Below, in pieces: positions 15,197 to 24,660 of a stretch of 64,000 nucleotides of DNA. The stretch is from the NCBI GenBank assembly GCA_964598225.1, contig CAZRBG010000009.1, forward strand, positions 1 through 64,000. Direction: 5' to 3'. Position 1 is the first letter of the stretch. Every line of letters starts with the position of its first letter. Position numbers and translations under genes: made by a program. The stretch is from SG8-4 sp964598225. GTDB taxonomy: Bacteria > Planctomycetota > Phycisphaerae > Sedimentisphaerales > Anaerobacaceae. Under the pieces are notes generated by a model. The model searched no databases, was not told where the DNA came from, and worked only from the letters and a program-made list of their open reading frames with translations.

Positions 15197-17695
15197 ATGA
15201 AAGACGAACTATTTAATCGCGACCGTAGAAAAGTGGGACGAGAGACGAGGGACGATGGACGTCGATTGATACATCCGTCATCCTTCGTCCATCGTTTCTC
15301 ATCCATGTTATTGCCTCGGGCCTTATGCCTCGCAATATGCTCTTTTATTTTTATTGCAGCCGGATGTGTCATGGTGCGGCCGGAGCGCAGCCGCCTTGAT
15401 CAAGAGAATTGGGGCAGCATGAAATTACGGTACTCGCAGCCGGCCAAAGAATGGACGGAGGCGCTGCCGGTGGGAAACGGACGCCTGGGGGCAATGATCT
15501 TCGGCGGCCCGGCACGGGAACGGCTGCAGTTCAACGAAGACACTCTCTGGACCGGCGAGCCTCACTGGTACCATCACGAGGGAGCGGCGGAGTATCTGCC
15601 GACTGTTCGCAAGCTGCTCTTCGAGGGTAAACAGCGTGAGGCTGAGAAGCTTGCAGGCGAGCACATGATGAGCGTGCCGCTGCGGCAGGAGAAGTATCAG
15701 CCGTTCGGGGACCTTCTTCTGCACTTCCCGGGCCACGATGAGTGCAGCGATTATCGTCGCCGGTTGGATATCGACTCGGCTGTCGCTACCGTAACTTATC
15801 GCGTCGGTGATCTAACTTTCACCCGCGAAGTTTTCTCGAGCTATCCGGATCAGGTGCTCGTCGTCCATCTGAGTTGTGACAAGCCGGGAAAACTGAACTT
15901 TACCGCGAAGCTTGACAGTCCGCATTCGGACACTGAGACACTGGCCGTTGACGAAACCCTGGCGTTGCGAGGTCAACTTCAAGATTATTTTGACAAGCGG
16001 TCAAAAATAACAAGACCGAGCGTGTTGAAATTCGAAGCCCGCCTTGGTTATGAGACTCACGGCGGCAAGGCGAACCTTGGAGATGACGGCCTTGTTGTAA
16101 GTCACGCCGATTCGGCAACGCTGGTTCTCGCCGCGGCGACGAGCTACAGGAACTTTCGGGATGTCAGCGGCGATCCGGCCGGGACCTGCCGCCGTACGAT
16201 TAGAGAGGCCGGACGTGAGAGCTACAGCAGACTGCGCACCAGACACGTTGCCGACCACCGCCGGCTGTTTCGCCGGGCTGCGTTCGAAATCGGAAATGGA
16301 GACGCGACCGATCAGCCTACCGACGAGCGAATAGAGAAGTTCGCCGAGCGGAATGATCCGGAACTGATGGAGCTTTACTTCCAGTACGGCCGCTATCTGA
16401 TGATCGCGAGTTCTCGCCCCGGCTCGCAGCCGGCGAATCTACAGGGCATCTGGAACGACAAGCTCAATCCGCCCTGGGAGAGCAAGTGGACGGTCAATAT
16501 CAACACCGAAATGAACTACTGGCCCGCGGAAGTAACCGGCCTGTCCGAATGTCACCAGCCCCTCTTCGACCTGCTCGACGACGTCGCGGTCTCCGGGGCC
16601 AAAACCGCGAAGGCACACTACAATTGCAGCGGGTGGGTCCTGCACCACAACACGGACCTCTGGCGCGGCACAGCGCCGATAAACGCCTCCAATCACGGAA
16701 TCTGGGTCACCGGCGGCGCCTGGCTGTGTCAGCATCTCTGGGAACACTATGCATTCACCGGCGACAAGGAATTTCTCAAAGAGCGGGGTTATCCTGTGAT
16801 GAAAGATGCGGCGAGATTCTTCGTGGATTTCCTGATCGAAGACCCTGAGACCGGCTGGCTGATAAGCACTCCCTCCAACTCGCCGGAGATCGGCGGTCTG
16901 GTCGCAGGGCCGACAATGGATCATCAGATTATCCGCGACCTTTTCAGCAACTGTATCAATGCCTCCAGGATTCTCGGCGTGGATGAAGATTTTCGCGACA
17001 GACTATCCGTTCTGTACGACCGCATCGCGCCGAACCAGATCGGTCAATACGGCCAGCTTCAGGAATGGCTCGAAGATAAGGACGATCCCAGTAACAAACA
17101 CCGGCACGTCTCGCACCTGTTCGGCCTGCACCCGGGCAAGGAAATATCCCCGCGCCTGACCCCGGAACTTTTCGCCGCGGCTCGCAAGTCGCTGGAAATG
17201 CGCGGCGACGGCGGAACGGGCTGGTCCATGGCCTGGAAAGTCAACTTCTGGGCGCGCTTCGAGGACGGCGACCACGCCTACAAAATGCTCAGTAGTCTGT
17301 TGACTCCGAAGCGGATGTATCCGAACATGTTCGATGCGCATCCGCCGTTTCAGATCGACGGCAACTTCGGCGGCACGGCGGGAATCGCAGAGATGCTGCT
17401 CCAAAGCCACCTCCACGAGCTGCATCTGCTGCCTGCTCTGCCCTCAGCCTGGCCGACCGGCTATGTCAAAGGCCTGCGCTCCCGCGGCGGATTCGAGGTG
17501 GACATCAAATGGGCTAACGGCAAACTCACCGGCAGCGTGATCCGTTCCAGGCTCGGCCGTAAGTGCAGAATCCGCTCGGCCTCACCGGTTGTGGTAACAT
17601 CAAAGGGCAGACCCGTTGAGACTAAGATGGTCGAAGACGACGTTATCGAGTTCGAGACAAAGTGCGACCGCCAGTATGTGATCCTGGCTCATTGA
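15197..17695 (+). CDS. Glycoside hydrolase family 95 (alpha-fucosidase/galactosidase type), copy 1
   Basis: 832 residues from the ATG at 15197 (AAGGAA about 9 nt upstream). GH95 enzymes are inverting exo-glycosidases that remove terminal alpha-L-fucose or alpha-L-galactose. Core motifs: LPVGNGRLGAMIFGG, QFNEDTLWTGEPH, NLQGIWND, VNINTEMNYWPAE (the catalytic-water Asn pair), the SNSPE acid region, HRHVSHLFGLHPG, and PPFQIDGNFGGTAGIAEML. A lipobox (FIAAGC) follows the hydrophobic stretch that begins MLLPRALCLA, indicating an outer lipoprotein. The first about 36 residues include an inverted repeat (15252-15295) and look like inserted sequence, so ATG 15305 may be the working start. It is followed directly by a paralogue. 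Confidence 0.9.
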   Translation: MKDELFNRDRRKVGRETRDDGRRLIHPSSFVHRFSSMLLPRALCLAICSFIFIAAGCVMVRPERSRLDQENWGSMKLRYSQPAKEWTEALPVGNGRLGAMIFGGPARERLQFNEDTLWTGEPHWYHHEGAAEYLPTVRKLLFEGKQREAEKLAGEHMMSVPLRQEKYQPFGDLLLHFPGHDECSDYRRRLDIDSAVATVTYRVGDLTFTREVFSSYPDQVLVVHLSCDKPGKLNFTAKLDSPHSDTETLAVDETLALRGQLQDYFDKRSKITRPSVLKFEARLGYETHGGKANLGDDGLVVSHADSATLVLAAATSYRNFRDVSGDPAGTCRRTIREAGRESYSRLRTRHVADHRRLFRRAAFEIGNGDATDQPTDERIEKFAERNDPELMELYFQYGRYLMIASSRPGSQPANLQGIWNDKLNPPWESKWTVNINTEMNYWPAEVTGLSECHQPLFDLLDDVAVSGAKTAKAHYNCSGWVLHHNTDLWRGTAPINASNHGIWVTGGAWLCQHLWEHYAFTGDKEFLKERGYPVMKDAARFFVDFLIEDPETGWLISTPSNSPEIGGLVAGPTMDHQIIRDLFSNCINASRILGVDEDFRDRLSVLYDRIAPNQIGQYGQLQEWLEDKDDPSNKHRHVSHLFGLHPGKEISPRLTPELFAAARKSLEMRGDGGTGWSMAWKVNFWARFEDGDHAYKMLSSLLTPKRMYPNMFDAHPPFQIDGNFGGTAGIAEMLLQSHLHELHLLPALPSAWPTGYVKGLRSRGGFEVDIKWANGKLTGSVIRSRLGRKCRIRSASPVVVTSKGRPVETKMVEDDVIEFETKCDRQYVILAH
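15252..15295. repeat. Inverted repeat within the N-terminal codons of the GH95 gene
   Basis: ACGATGGACG at 15252-15261 and CGTCCATCGT at 15286-15295 form a perfect 10-bp inverted pair. The flanks are GACGAG-rich. It lies upstream of the signal peptide codons and encodes an Arg/Asp-rich stretch not expected in a lipoprotein leader. Confidence 0.55.
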
Positions 17696-17728
17696 CAGCA
17701 TGCATCTAAAGAAATCAAGGCAAGGAAA

Positions 17729-20113
17729 ATGAGATACCTGAACGCAGCATTAGTTTGTTTTTTACTTGTCGCCGGGTGCTCGACATCGGGTGTCGGAACA
17801 TCGGGTCGGAGTCGACTCGCTTGGAGTAGTCTGAAATTGTGGTATGATGAGCCGGCGAACAAATGGACCGAAGCTCTTCCGGTCGGTAACGGGCGGCTGG
17901 GAGCGATGGTCTTCGGCAATGTCGAGACCGAACATTTGCAGCTTAATGAAGACACGGTCTGGGCGGGTCATCCCGTGGAGCGCGACCGCGCCGGCGCGTA
18001 CAAGCATTTGGACGAAGCGCGCCGGCTGATCTTTGACGGCAAGTACGTCAAAGCTCAGAGGTTGGTGCAACGGGAGTTTATGGGCCGGCGGCTCATCCGC
18101 AGTTATCAAACACTCGGCGACCTAAGGTTAAGTTTTCCCGACGCCAGGGACGTCGTCGAGTATCGTCGACAGCTCGATCTCGACACGGCTATTGCCTCGG
18201 TAAATTACCGCTGCGGCGAGGCTGAATTCATGAGAGAAGTATTTGCCAGTCCCGTAGATCGGTGTATCGTCGTGAGGTTGACATGCAATAAGCGGAGCCA
18301 GATCACTTTCGATGCGAGTCTGTCTCGACCTGCGGATTTCGAAGCGGAGACAATTCCGCCGGATCGAATCGTCATGATCGGACGGGCAACGCAAAACGGC
18401 CAACACAAGGGAGTCAGGTTCGAGGCGCAGGTGAAGGTCATTCCGGAAGGCGGTAAACTGATTGCGACCGACGACGGGCTGCGCGTGGAAAACGCCGACG
18501 CCGCAACGTTGCTTATCTTTGCGGCTACCGACTATTACGAAAAAGACCCACGACCGGCGTGCGATAAGTGCATGGCCGCAGCTTCGAAGAAGAAGTACCG
18601 CCGCCTGCGCAATGATCACATCGCCGAACATAGGCGCCTCTTCCGAAGGGTAGAGCTGGACCTCGGCGTAACCGACGCGGCGGACAAACCGACCGACGAG
18701 CGCCTAACCGCTGTGAAAAACGGCGCCGACGATCCCGATCTGTGCGCACTGTACTTTCAGTTCGGACGCTATCTGCTGATCTCAAGCTCGCGCCCGGGGT
18801 GTATGCCCGCCAACCTTCAGGGCCTGTGGAACCATCACATCAAGGCCCCGTGGAACTGCGATTACCACATCAACATCAACGTCCAGATGAACTATTGGCC
18901 CGCCGAGGTGTGCAACCTGTCGGAATGCCATGAGCCGTTCTTCGATCTGGTGGAAAACCTGCGCCCGCGCGGGCGAAAGACCGCCAGAGAAGTTTACGGC
19001 TGCCGTGGTTTCGTCGCCCACCACACAACCGATGCATGGTTCTGGACCAGTCCTATCGGAAAAGTAGGCTACGGCATGTGGCCCACCGGCGCCGCGTGGT
19101 GCTGCCAACACCTCTGGGAACACTATGCCTTCACGGGCGACCGCGAGTTCCTTGCAGAGCGGGCTTATCCGACTATGAAAGAAGCCGCGGAGTTCTTCCT
19201 CGATTATCTCGTCGAGCACCCGGAAACAGGCGAACTGGTCTCCGGTCCGTCCATATCGCCGGAGAACCGCTTCCGCACCCCCGACGGAAAGACCGCGCAT
19301 CTGACGATGGGCCCGGCGATGGACCAGCAGATCATCTACGACCTATTCACTAATTGCGTCGAAGCAGCCGAGGTGCTTTCGATTGACGACAACTTTACAC
19401 GGCGGATAAAGACCGCTTGCCAGAAGCTGGCCGGGCCGAAGATCGGCTCGGACGGCAGGTTGCTCGAATGGAATCAGGAATTCGAAGAGCCCAGCCCCGG
19501 ACACCGGCATGTATCGCATCTGTTCGCTCTGCATCCCGGCAAACAGATCACCGTCAACGACACACCCGAACTCGCCGCGGCGGCCCGCAAGTCGCTCGAG
19601 TACCGCCTCTCCCATGGCGGCGGCCACACCGGCTGGTCGCGGGCCTGGATAATTAATTTCTGGGCGCGCCTGCACGACGCCGAGAAGGCCCATGAAAACA
19701 TCCTGGCCCTGCTGCGAAAATCAACGCTGACGAATCTCTTCGACACTCATCCCCCGTTCCAGATCGACGGTAACTTCGGCGGCACGGCCGGGATCGCCGA
19801 GGTGCTGTTGCAAAGCCATACAGGTCAGATTCATCTTCTGCCTGCTCTGCCGCAGGCCTGGCCCGATGGTTCAATCAAGGGCCTGATGGCCCGCGGCGGC
19901 TTCGAGATAGATATTGAATGGAGAAACGGCAAGCTTAAACGTGCAATTATCCGTTCGAAGCTCGGCGGAAAATGCGCGGTTCGCTACAGTGCGCCCGTGA
20001 AACTGAAATCGGGTCTGTTCGGGCCTCCATCTGAGACAACCGCCTCTGATTCCGGACGAGTCATCGAGTTCGATACGAAGGCAGGCCGCCGGTACACTAT
20101 TTTGCCTGAATAA
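17729..20113 (+). CDS. Glycoside hydrolase family 95, copy 2
   Basis: 794 residues, a lipoprotein with a clean signal (MRYLNAALVCFLLVAGC). It shares the whole GH95 architecture with its upstream neighbour: LPVGNGRLGAMVFGN, QLNEDTVWAGHP, the NLQGLWN segment, HININVQMNYWPAE, the SISPE acid region, GHRHVSHLFALHPG, and PPFQIDGNFGGTAGIAE. The two differ through the middle and have probably diverged in substrate. The 33-base gap suggests one transcript. Activity on fucosylated glycans is family knowledge; the exact glycan cannot be read. Confidence 0.93.
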   Translation: MRYLNAALVCFLLVAGCSTSGVGTSGRSRLAWSSLKLWYDEPANKWTEALPVGNGRLGAMVFGNVETEHLQLNEDTVWAGHPVERDRAGAYKHLDEARRLIFDGKYVKAQRLVQREFMGRRLIRSYQTLGDLRLSFPDARDVVEYRRQLDLDTAIASVNYRCGEAEFMREVFASPVDRCIVVRLTCNKRSQITFDASLSRPADFEAETIPPDRIVMIGRATQNGQHKGVRFEAQVKVIPEGGKLIATDDGLRVENADAATLLIFAATDYYEKDPRPACDKCMAAASKKKYRRLRNDHIAEHRRLFRRVELDLGVTDAADKPTDERLTAVKNGADDPDLCALYFQFGRYLLISSSRPGCMPANLQGLWNHHIKAPWNCDYHININVQMNYWPAEVCNLSECHEPFFDLVENLRPRGRKTAREVYGCRGFVAHHTTDAWFWTSPIGKVGYGMWPTGAAWCCQHLWEHYAFTGDREFLAERAYPTMKEAAEFFLDYLVEHPETGELVSGPSISPENRFRTPDGKTAHLTMGPAMDQQIIYDLFTNCVEAAEVLSIDDNFTRRIKTACQKLAGPKIGSDGRLLEWNQEFEEPSPGHRHVSHLFALHPGKQITVNDTPELAAAARKSLEYRLSHGGGHTGWSRAWIINFWARLHDAEKAHENILALLRKSTLTNLFDTHPPFQIDGNFGGTAGIAEVLLQSHTGQIHLLPALPQAWPDGSIKGLMARGGFEIDIEWRNGKLKRAIIRSKLGGKCAVRYSAPVKLKSGLFGPPSETTASDSGRVIEFDTKAGRRYTILPE

Positions 20114-20187
20114 GCGCTCGAATGGGATTTTGTGCCGACTGGAAGTTGATTTGCGCGCCGGTTGCGAATATTCTATTATAAGCATAG

Positions 20188-20262
20188 AGCGTAAAGCGGA
20201 TAGCGTATAGTAGAATGCGTAGAACCTGTCCGCTTTTCGCTCTACGCTATACGCTGTCTTCT
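20188..20262. repeat. Palindromic repeat AGCGTATAGTAG / CTACGCTATACGCT
   Basis: Two imperfectly complementary arms (AGCGTAAAGCGGATAGCGTATAGTAGAA and TTTTCGCTCTACGCTATACGCT) fill the gap between the second GH95 gene and the aldo/keto reductase. The second arm ends just before the reductase ribosome binding site. Confidence 0.5.
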
Positions 20263-20277
20263 TTTTGGAGTAAAATC

Positions 20278-21249
20278 ATGCAGACAAGAAAACTTGGAAA
20301 CCCCGATCTTGAATTGACCACCGTAGGTCTCGGCACCTGGGCAATGGGCGGGCCCTGGGAGTACGGCTGGGGGCCGCAGGACGACGAGGAAGCCATAGGC
20401 GCTGTTCTTGCCGCCCTCGAAGCGGGGATCAACTGGATAGATACCGCCCCGGCGTACGGGCTGGGCCATTCCGAAGAACTCATCAGACAAGCTCTCGAAC
20501 GTGCCGGCAACAAACCCATCATCGCAACCAAATGCGGCATCCTATGGAACGAGAAGAAACAAAAGATTAACTGCTTGAAACGGCAGAGCGTCCGCGACGA
20601 ATGTCATGCCAGCTTGAAAAGGCTTGGCGTCGAGACTATCGACCTTTACCAGATACACTGGCCCGATCCCGACGAGGACATGGAAGAGGCCTGGGAGGAA
20701 ATGACCAGGCTCAAAGACGAAGGCAAGACTCGCTACATCGGCGTCTCGAACTTCAACGTCGAGCAGATAAAGCGTGCCGAGAAGATCCATCCGGTCGCCT
20801 CGCTTCAGCCGCCGTACAGCATGCTCCATCGCGAGGTCGAGGATGAGTTGTTGGAATATTGCGCCGACAATAATATCGGTGTCCTCGCATACAGCCCGAT
20901 GCAAAGGGGCCTGCTCACGGGCAAATTCAGCGCTGAAAGGCTCGCGAGTTTACCTCAAGACGATCATCGAAGGAGGAGCAGCGACTTCCGGGAGCCGCAG
21001 TTCAGCGCCACGATAGAACTTGTCGAGAGCCTGAAGAAAATCGCCGAGCGAAACGGCAAAACCTGCGCCCAGTTGGCCCTTAGCTGGGTCCTCCGCAGAC
21101 CCGAAGTTACCGCCGCAATCGCCGGCGCAAGAAGACCCGACCAGATCAAAGAAACCGCCCCGGCCTCCGACTGGAACCTGAGCCAGGAGGATATCGAAGA
21201 AATCGAACAGTTGCTGGCCGAACGCCAGGCTAAAGTGAATAACAAATAA
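20278..21249 (+). CDS. Aldo/keto reductase
   Basis: 323 residues from the ATG at 20278, which has TTGGAG 9 nt upstream (an upstream in-frame start would translate a repeat). NADPH-dependent reductase with an (alpha/beta)8 barrel. The catalytic tetrad is visible: Asp in IDTAPAYG and Tyr in the same motif, Lys in IIATKCG, His in YQIHWPD. The C-terminal cofactor segment is IAGARRPDQIKE. It resembles the YajO/Tas-like family of soluble oxidoreductases. The substrate is unknown. Position after two GH95 enzymes suggests sugar metabolism, but the following genes are nucleotide metabolism, so the link is weak. Confidence 0.9.
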   Translation: MQTRKLGNPDLELTTVGLGTWAMGGPWEYGWGPQDDEEAIGAVLAALEAGINWIDTAPAYGLGHSEELIRQALERAGNKPIIATKCGILWNEKKQKINCLKRQSVRDECHASLKRLGVETIDLYQIHWPDPDEDMEEAWEEMTRLKDEGKTRYIGVSNFNVEQIKRAEKIHPVASLQPPYSMLHREVEDELLEYCADNNIGVLAYSPMQRGLLTGKFSAERLASLPQDDHRRRSSDFREPQFSATIELVESLKKIAERNGKTCAQLALSWVLRRPEVTAAIAGARRPDQIKETAPASDWNLSQEDIEEIEQLLAERQAKVNNK

Positions 21250-21269
21250 CTTCAAACGTCGGAAAGAAA

Positions 21270-22703
21270 ATGGCAAAAGAAAGAAACTTGTACACGAGTC
21301 CTCTGGTTGAGAGGAATGCTTCGCGGGAAATGGCCGAACTGTTCGGCGCTCAGAAGAAGTTCGGCACTTGGCGCAGGCTATGGCTGGAGCTTGCCAGGGC
21401 GCAGCAGAAGCTCGGCCTGGATATTAAGCAGAGCCAGATACGGCAGATGGAAAAGCATCTTGATGAGATCGACTTTAAGAAAGCGGCACAGTACGAAAAG
21501 CGCTTCCGCCACGATGTGATGGCGCACGTCTATACTTTCGGCGACGCGGCGCCGAAAGCCGCGCCTGTCATCCACCTCGGAGCGACAAGCTGCTACGTCG
21601 GCGACAACGCGGATTTGATCATAATGCGGGAGGCGCTGGAGCTGATTGCGGCCAAGTTAGCGGCGGTGATAAATCTGTTGAGCAAGTTCGCCAGAAAGTA
21701 TCGCTCGATGCCGGCGCTGGGCTTTACGCACTATCAGCCGGCCCAGTTGACCACCGTCGGCAAGAGAGCGACGCTGTGGTGCTATGAATTCGTCATGGAC
21801 CTTCAGGAAATCGAGCACCGGCTCGAAACGCTCCCTTTTAGAGGCGTAAAAGGCACGACCGGCACGCAGGCCTCTTTCCTGGCACTGTTCGACGGTAGCC
21901 ACACGAAAGTCAAGCAGCTCGACAAGGCCGTCTCCACTGCGTTTGGCTTCAAGAAGACCTGTGCCGTGACGGGCCAAACTTATCAGCGAAAGATCGACGC
22001 CCTCGTGGTCAACACCCTTGCCTCGGTCGCGCAGTCGGCGCACAAAATGTGCAACGACATCCGCCTGCTTGCAAATCTCAAGGAGATCGAGGAACCGTTC
22101 GAGAAGTCGCAGATAGGTTCCTCGGCCATGGCGTACAAGAGAAATCCCATGCGATGCGAGAGAGCGACTTCACTGAGCAGGCTGGTCCTGAGCCTTGCTT
22201 CAAGTCCGCAGATGACCGCTTCCGAGCAATGGCTCGAACGAACGCTCGACGACTCAGCTAACAGAAGGGTCGTCATTCCTGAAGCGTTCCTGGCCGTTGA
22301 CGGGATTCTGCAAATCCTCATCAACGTCACAAGCGGGCTCGTTGTCTATCCGAAGGTGATCGCGGCCAGAGTCGCCGCAGAGCTGCCGTTCATGGCGACC
22401 GAGAACATCCTGATGGCGGCGGTAAAGGCCGGCGGCAACAGACAGGAACTGCACGAAAAGATCCGCCTGCACTCGCAGGCCGCCGCGTCACAGGTGAAGG
22501 ACCTGGGCAAACACAACGACCTGGTCGGCCGGCTTAGAGCGGACATAGCCTTTGCCGAGATCGATTTCGACAAAATCCTCCACCCGGAAGCATACATCGG
22601 CAGGGCGCCGCAGCAGGTCGACGAATTCATCAGGGACGTCGTCGCGCCCCTCCGAAAGAAATATCGCAAAGAGCTGAATCGCCAGGCGGAATTGAACGTA
22701 TGA
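21270..22703 (+). CDS. purB: Adenylosuccinate lyase
   Basis: 477 residues. It performs two eliminations in purine synthesis (SAICAR to AICAR, adenylosuccinate to AMP). Fumarase/aspartase superfamily signature: GSSAMAYKRNPMRCE, the flexible catalytic loop with the serine. Other supports are HDVMAHVYTFG, HLGATSCYVGDNADL with the conserved His, FTHYQPAQLTTVGKRA, and TGTQASFLALF. The longer form with ERTLDDSANRR is that of the eukaryote-like PurB branch. ATG at 21270 with GGAAAG 6 nt upstream. The pyrimidine gene pyrE follows. Confidence 0.96.
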   Translation: MAKERNLYTSPLVERNASREMAELFGAQKKFGTWRRLWLELARAQQKLGLDIKQSQIRQMEKHLDEIDFKKAAQYEKRFRHDVMAHVYTFGDAAPKAAPVIHLGATSCYVGDNADLIIMREALELIAAKLAAVINLLSKFARKYRSMPALGFTHYQPAQLTTVGKRATLWCYEFVMDLQEIEHRLETLPFRGVKGTTGTQASFLALFDGSHTKVKQLDKAVSTAFGFKKTCAVTGQTYQRKIDALVVNTLASVAQSAHKMCNDIRLLANLKEIEEPFEKSQIGSSAMAYKRNPMRCERATSLSRLVLSLASSPQMTASEQWLERTLDDSANRRVVIPEAFLAVDGILQILINVTSGLVVYPKVIAARVAAELPFMATENILMAAVKAGGNRQELHEKIRLHSQAAASQVKDLGKHNDLVGRLRADIAFAEIDFDKILHPEAYIGRAPQQVDEFIRDVVAPLRKKYRKELNRQAELNV

Positions 22704-22716
22704 TCAACAAAGTCCC

Positions 22717-22738
22717 GGTGGTGGGGCAAGCCCCGCCC
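22717..22738. repeat. Short palindrome GGTGGGGC-AAG-CCCCGCCC
   Basis: A GTGGGGC/GCCCCGC hairpin between purB and pyrE. An almost identical unit (AGGGTGGGGC-TT-GCCCCACCCT) lies at 29806-29827, also between two genes of one operon. Confidence 0.55.
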
Positions 22739-22775
22739 TACAAGAACCAACTTTATTGTAGAGGTGACTCATATT

Positions 22776-23303
22776 ATGACCAGAGAAGAATTGATAAAAC
22801 GCATCAAAGAAACGGCATACTTAGAGGGCGACTTCGTCCTTCGCAGCGGCAAGCACAGCAAATATTATCTGGACAAGTATCTATTCGAGACGTGCCCGGA
22901 CATATTAAAAGCGCTCGGCCAGGAATTCGCCCGGTATGTTACAGACGATGTTACTCTGATCGCCGGCGCAGAATTAGGCGGTGTGGCGTTAGCCGCGGCT
23001 ACTTCGATCGCCTCCGGCAAGAACTGGGTAATCATCCGCAACAGCAAGAAAGGCTACGGCACGGGTAAGATGGTCGAGGGCGTCCTGAAAGAAGGCGACG
23101 TCGTACTGCTGGTCGAGGATATCGCCACCACCGGCGGCCAGGTCCTCGAAGCGGCAAAGATAATTACTGAAGCCGGCGCGACAGTTAAAGAGATCATCTG
23201 CGTAATCGACCGAAAGCAGGGCGCCGAGGAAAATATCACAGCAGCGGGTTATAAGTTCGGCTCCATCTTGACAAAAGACGATCTGGGCATTAAAGATTCT
23301 TAG
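22776..23303 (+). CDS. pyrE: Orotate phosphoribosyltransferase
   Basis: 175 residues from the ATG at 22776, with GAGGTG 10 nt upstream. It joins orotate and PRPP to form OMP in pyrimidine synthesis. The PRPP-binding signature VVLLVEDIATTGGQVLEAA is intact; other family features are GDFVLRSGKHSKYYLDKY at the N-terminus and IAGAELGGVALA. Two in-frame codons upstream of the ATG belong to the ribosome binding site region. Followed after 48 bases by ald. Confidence 0.95.
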   Translation: MTREELIKRIKETAYLEGDFVLRSGKHSKYYLDKYLFETCPDILKALGQEFARYVTDDVTLIAGAELGGVALAAATSIASGKNWVIIRNSKKGYGTGKMVEGVLKEGDVVLLVEDIATTGGQVLEAAKIITEAGATVKEIICVIDRKQGAEENITAAGYKFGSILTKDDLGIKDS

Positions 23304-23351
23304 ACCACGAATACCTGTGGTACAGATTAACACGAATGGACACAAATCAAA

Positions 23352-24455
23352 ATGATTATTGGCGTACCAAAAGAGACCAAGACCGATGAGTACCGCGTTG
23401 GTTTGCTTCCGGTAGGAGCGGAATTGCTCAGCCGGGACGGGCATACTGTGCTCGTCGAGAAAGAGGCCGGCGCAGGGAGCGGTTTTGGCGATGGGGAATA
23501 TTCGGCGGTCGGGGCCAAGATTGTAGATCAGGCCGACGAAATCTACTCACGAGCCGAGATGATTGTGAAAGTCAAAGAGCCCCAGCCTGATGAGATTGCT
23601 CTGCTTCGAGAAGGGCAGACGCTCTTTTGCTATTTCCATTTTGCCGCCTCGCGAGAGCTGACCGAAGGATGCCTGGAGACCGGTATCACTGCCGTTGCCT
23701 ACGAGACGTTGCGGGACCCCTACGGCCGGCTGCCGCTGCTGACGCCTATGAGCGAAGTGGCGGGCAAGATGTCGATACACGAAGGCGCCAAGTATCTGGA
23801 GCGGCCAATGATGGGCCGGGGAATTCTCCTGGGAGGCGTCCCGGGTGTTGCTCCGGCCAACGTGTTGATCCTCGGCGGCGGAGTGGTCGGAACCAACGCC
23901 GCGAGCATAGCCGCCGGGATGGGCGCAAACGTTACCATTATGGATATCAACCTCGACCGGATGCGATACCTCGACGAGATAATGCCGGCTAATGTGACAA
24001 CCATTTACTGTGATCCACATGCCGTAGAGCAGTACGCCATCCAGGCGGACCTGATAATCGGAGCGGTGCTGATCCCGGGCGGTCGGACGCCGATGTTGAT
24101 CGACGAATCGTTGCTCAAGAAAATGAAGGCCGGCAGCGTCATCGTCGACGTTTGCATCGATCAGGGCGGGTGCGTAGAGACGTGCCGCCCGACCACGCAC
24201 CACGAGCCGACCTACACCGTAGACGGCGTAGTGCATTATTGCGTCACCAACATTCCGGGCGCCGTCAGCAGAACTTCGAGCCAGGCCCTGTGCAATGCCA
24301 CGCTGCCTTACGTCCGCGAACTTGCCTCACTTGGAGCAGACGCCTTTGCAGCAGCAGACCAAGGCCACGCCGCAGCAGTAAATCTCCGAGACCATCGCCT
24401 TGTCAACAAAGCCGTCGCAGAAGTCTACCCCGACCTGCAGAAGGCTAAACCATAA
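23352..24455 (+). CDS. ald: Alanine dehydrogenase
   Basis: 367 residues. NAD-dependent, interconverts L-alanine with pyruvate and ammonia. Family motifs: MIIGVPKETKTDEYRVGL at the N-terminus, the VKVKEPQ segment with the substrate Lys, CYFHFAAS, the MSEVAGKMS segment, a Rossmann motif LILGGGVVGTNAA, IVDVCIDQGGC, and the NIPGAVSRTSSQALCNAT closing region. Full length with no defect. It lies just upstream of the lactate permease and racemase genes, which together feed the pyruvate pool. Confidence 0.96.
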   Translation: MIIGVPKETKTDEYRVGLLPVGAELLSRDGHTVLVEKEAGAGSGFGDGEYSAVGAKIVDQADEIYSRAEMIVKVKEPQPDEIALLREGQTLFCYFHFAASRELTEGCLETGITAVAYETLRDPYGRLPLLTPMSEVAGKMSIHEGAKYLERPMMGRGILLGGVPGVAPANVLILGGGVVGTNAASIAAGMGANVTIMDINLDRMRYLDEIMPANVTTIYCDPHAVEQYAIQADLIIGAVLIPGGRTPMLIDESLLKKMKAGSVIVDVCIDQGGCVETCRPTTHHEPTYTVDGVVHYCVTNIPGAVSRTSSQALCNATLPYVRELASLGADAFAAADQGHAAAVNLRDHRLVNKAVAEVYPDLQKAKP

Positions 24456-24571
24456 GCTCCGGCGATTCATTTGAAGTGCCAAAGCAGGCTGGCGGCGACG
24501 CCATTGTTCAGATCCTGAGGCCGCGATAATGGCAAGTAGCAAAGACGGGAAGCGGCAGCTTGACATGCTTA

Positions 24572-24600
24572 TTGCAATCGCTTGCGCATTATTTTATGAT
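24572..24600 (+). promoter_or_regulatory. Sigma70-type promoter for lctP-larA
   Basis: TTGCAA at 24572-24577 and TATGAT at 24595-24600 with a 17-base spacer. The predicted start near 24607 is about 55 nt before the lctP ATG. Confidence 0.55.
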
Positions 24601-24660
24601 TACGTGGCTCAGGAATTCGGGAAGCAGATCTTGAGAGTATTTTAAGAAGACAGGTTTTGG

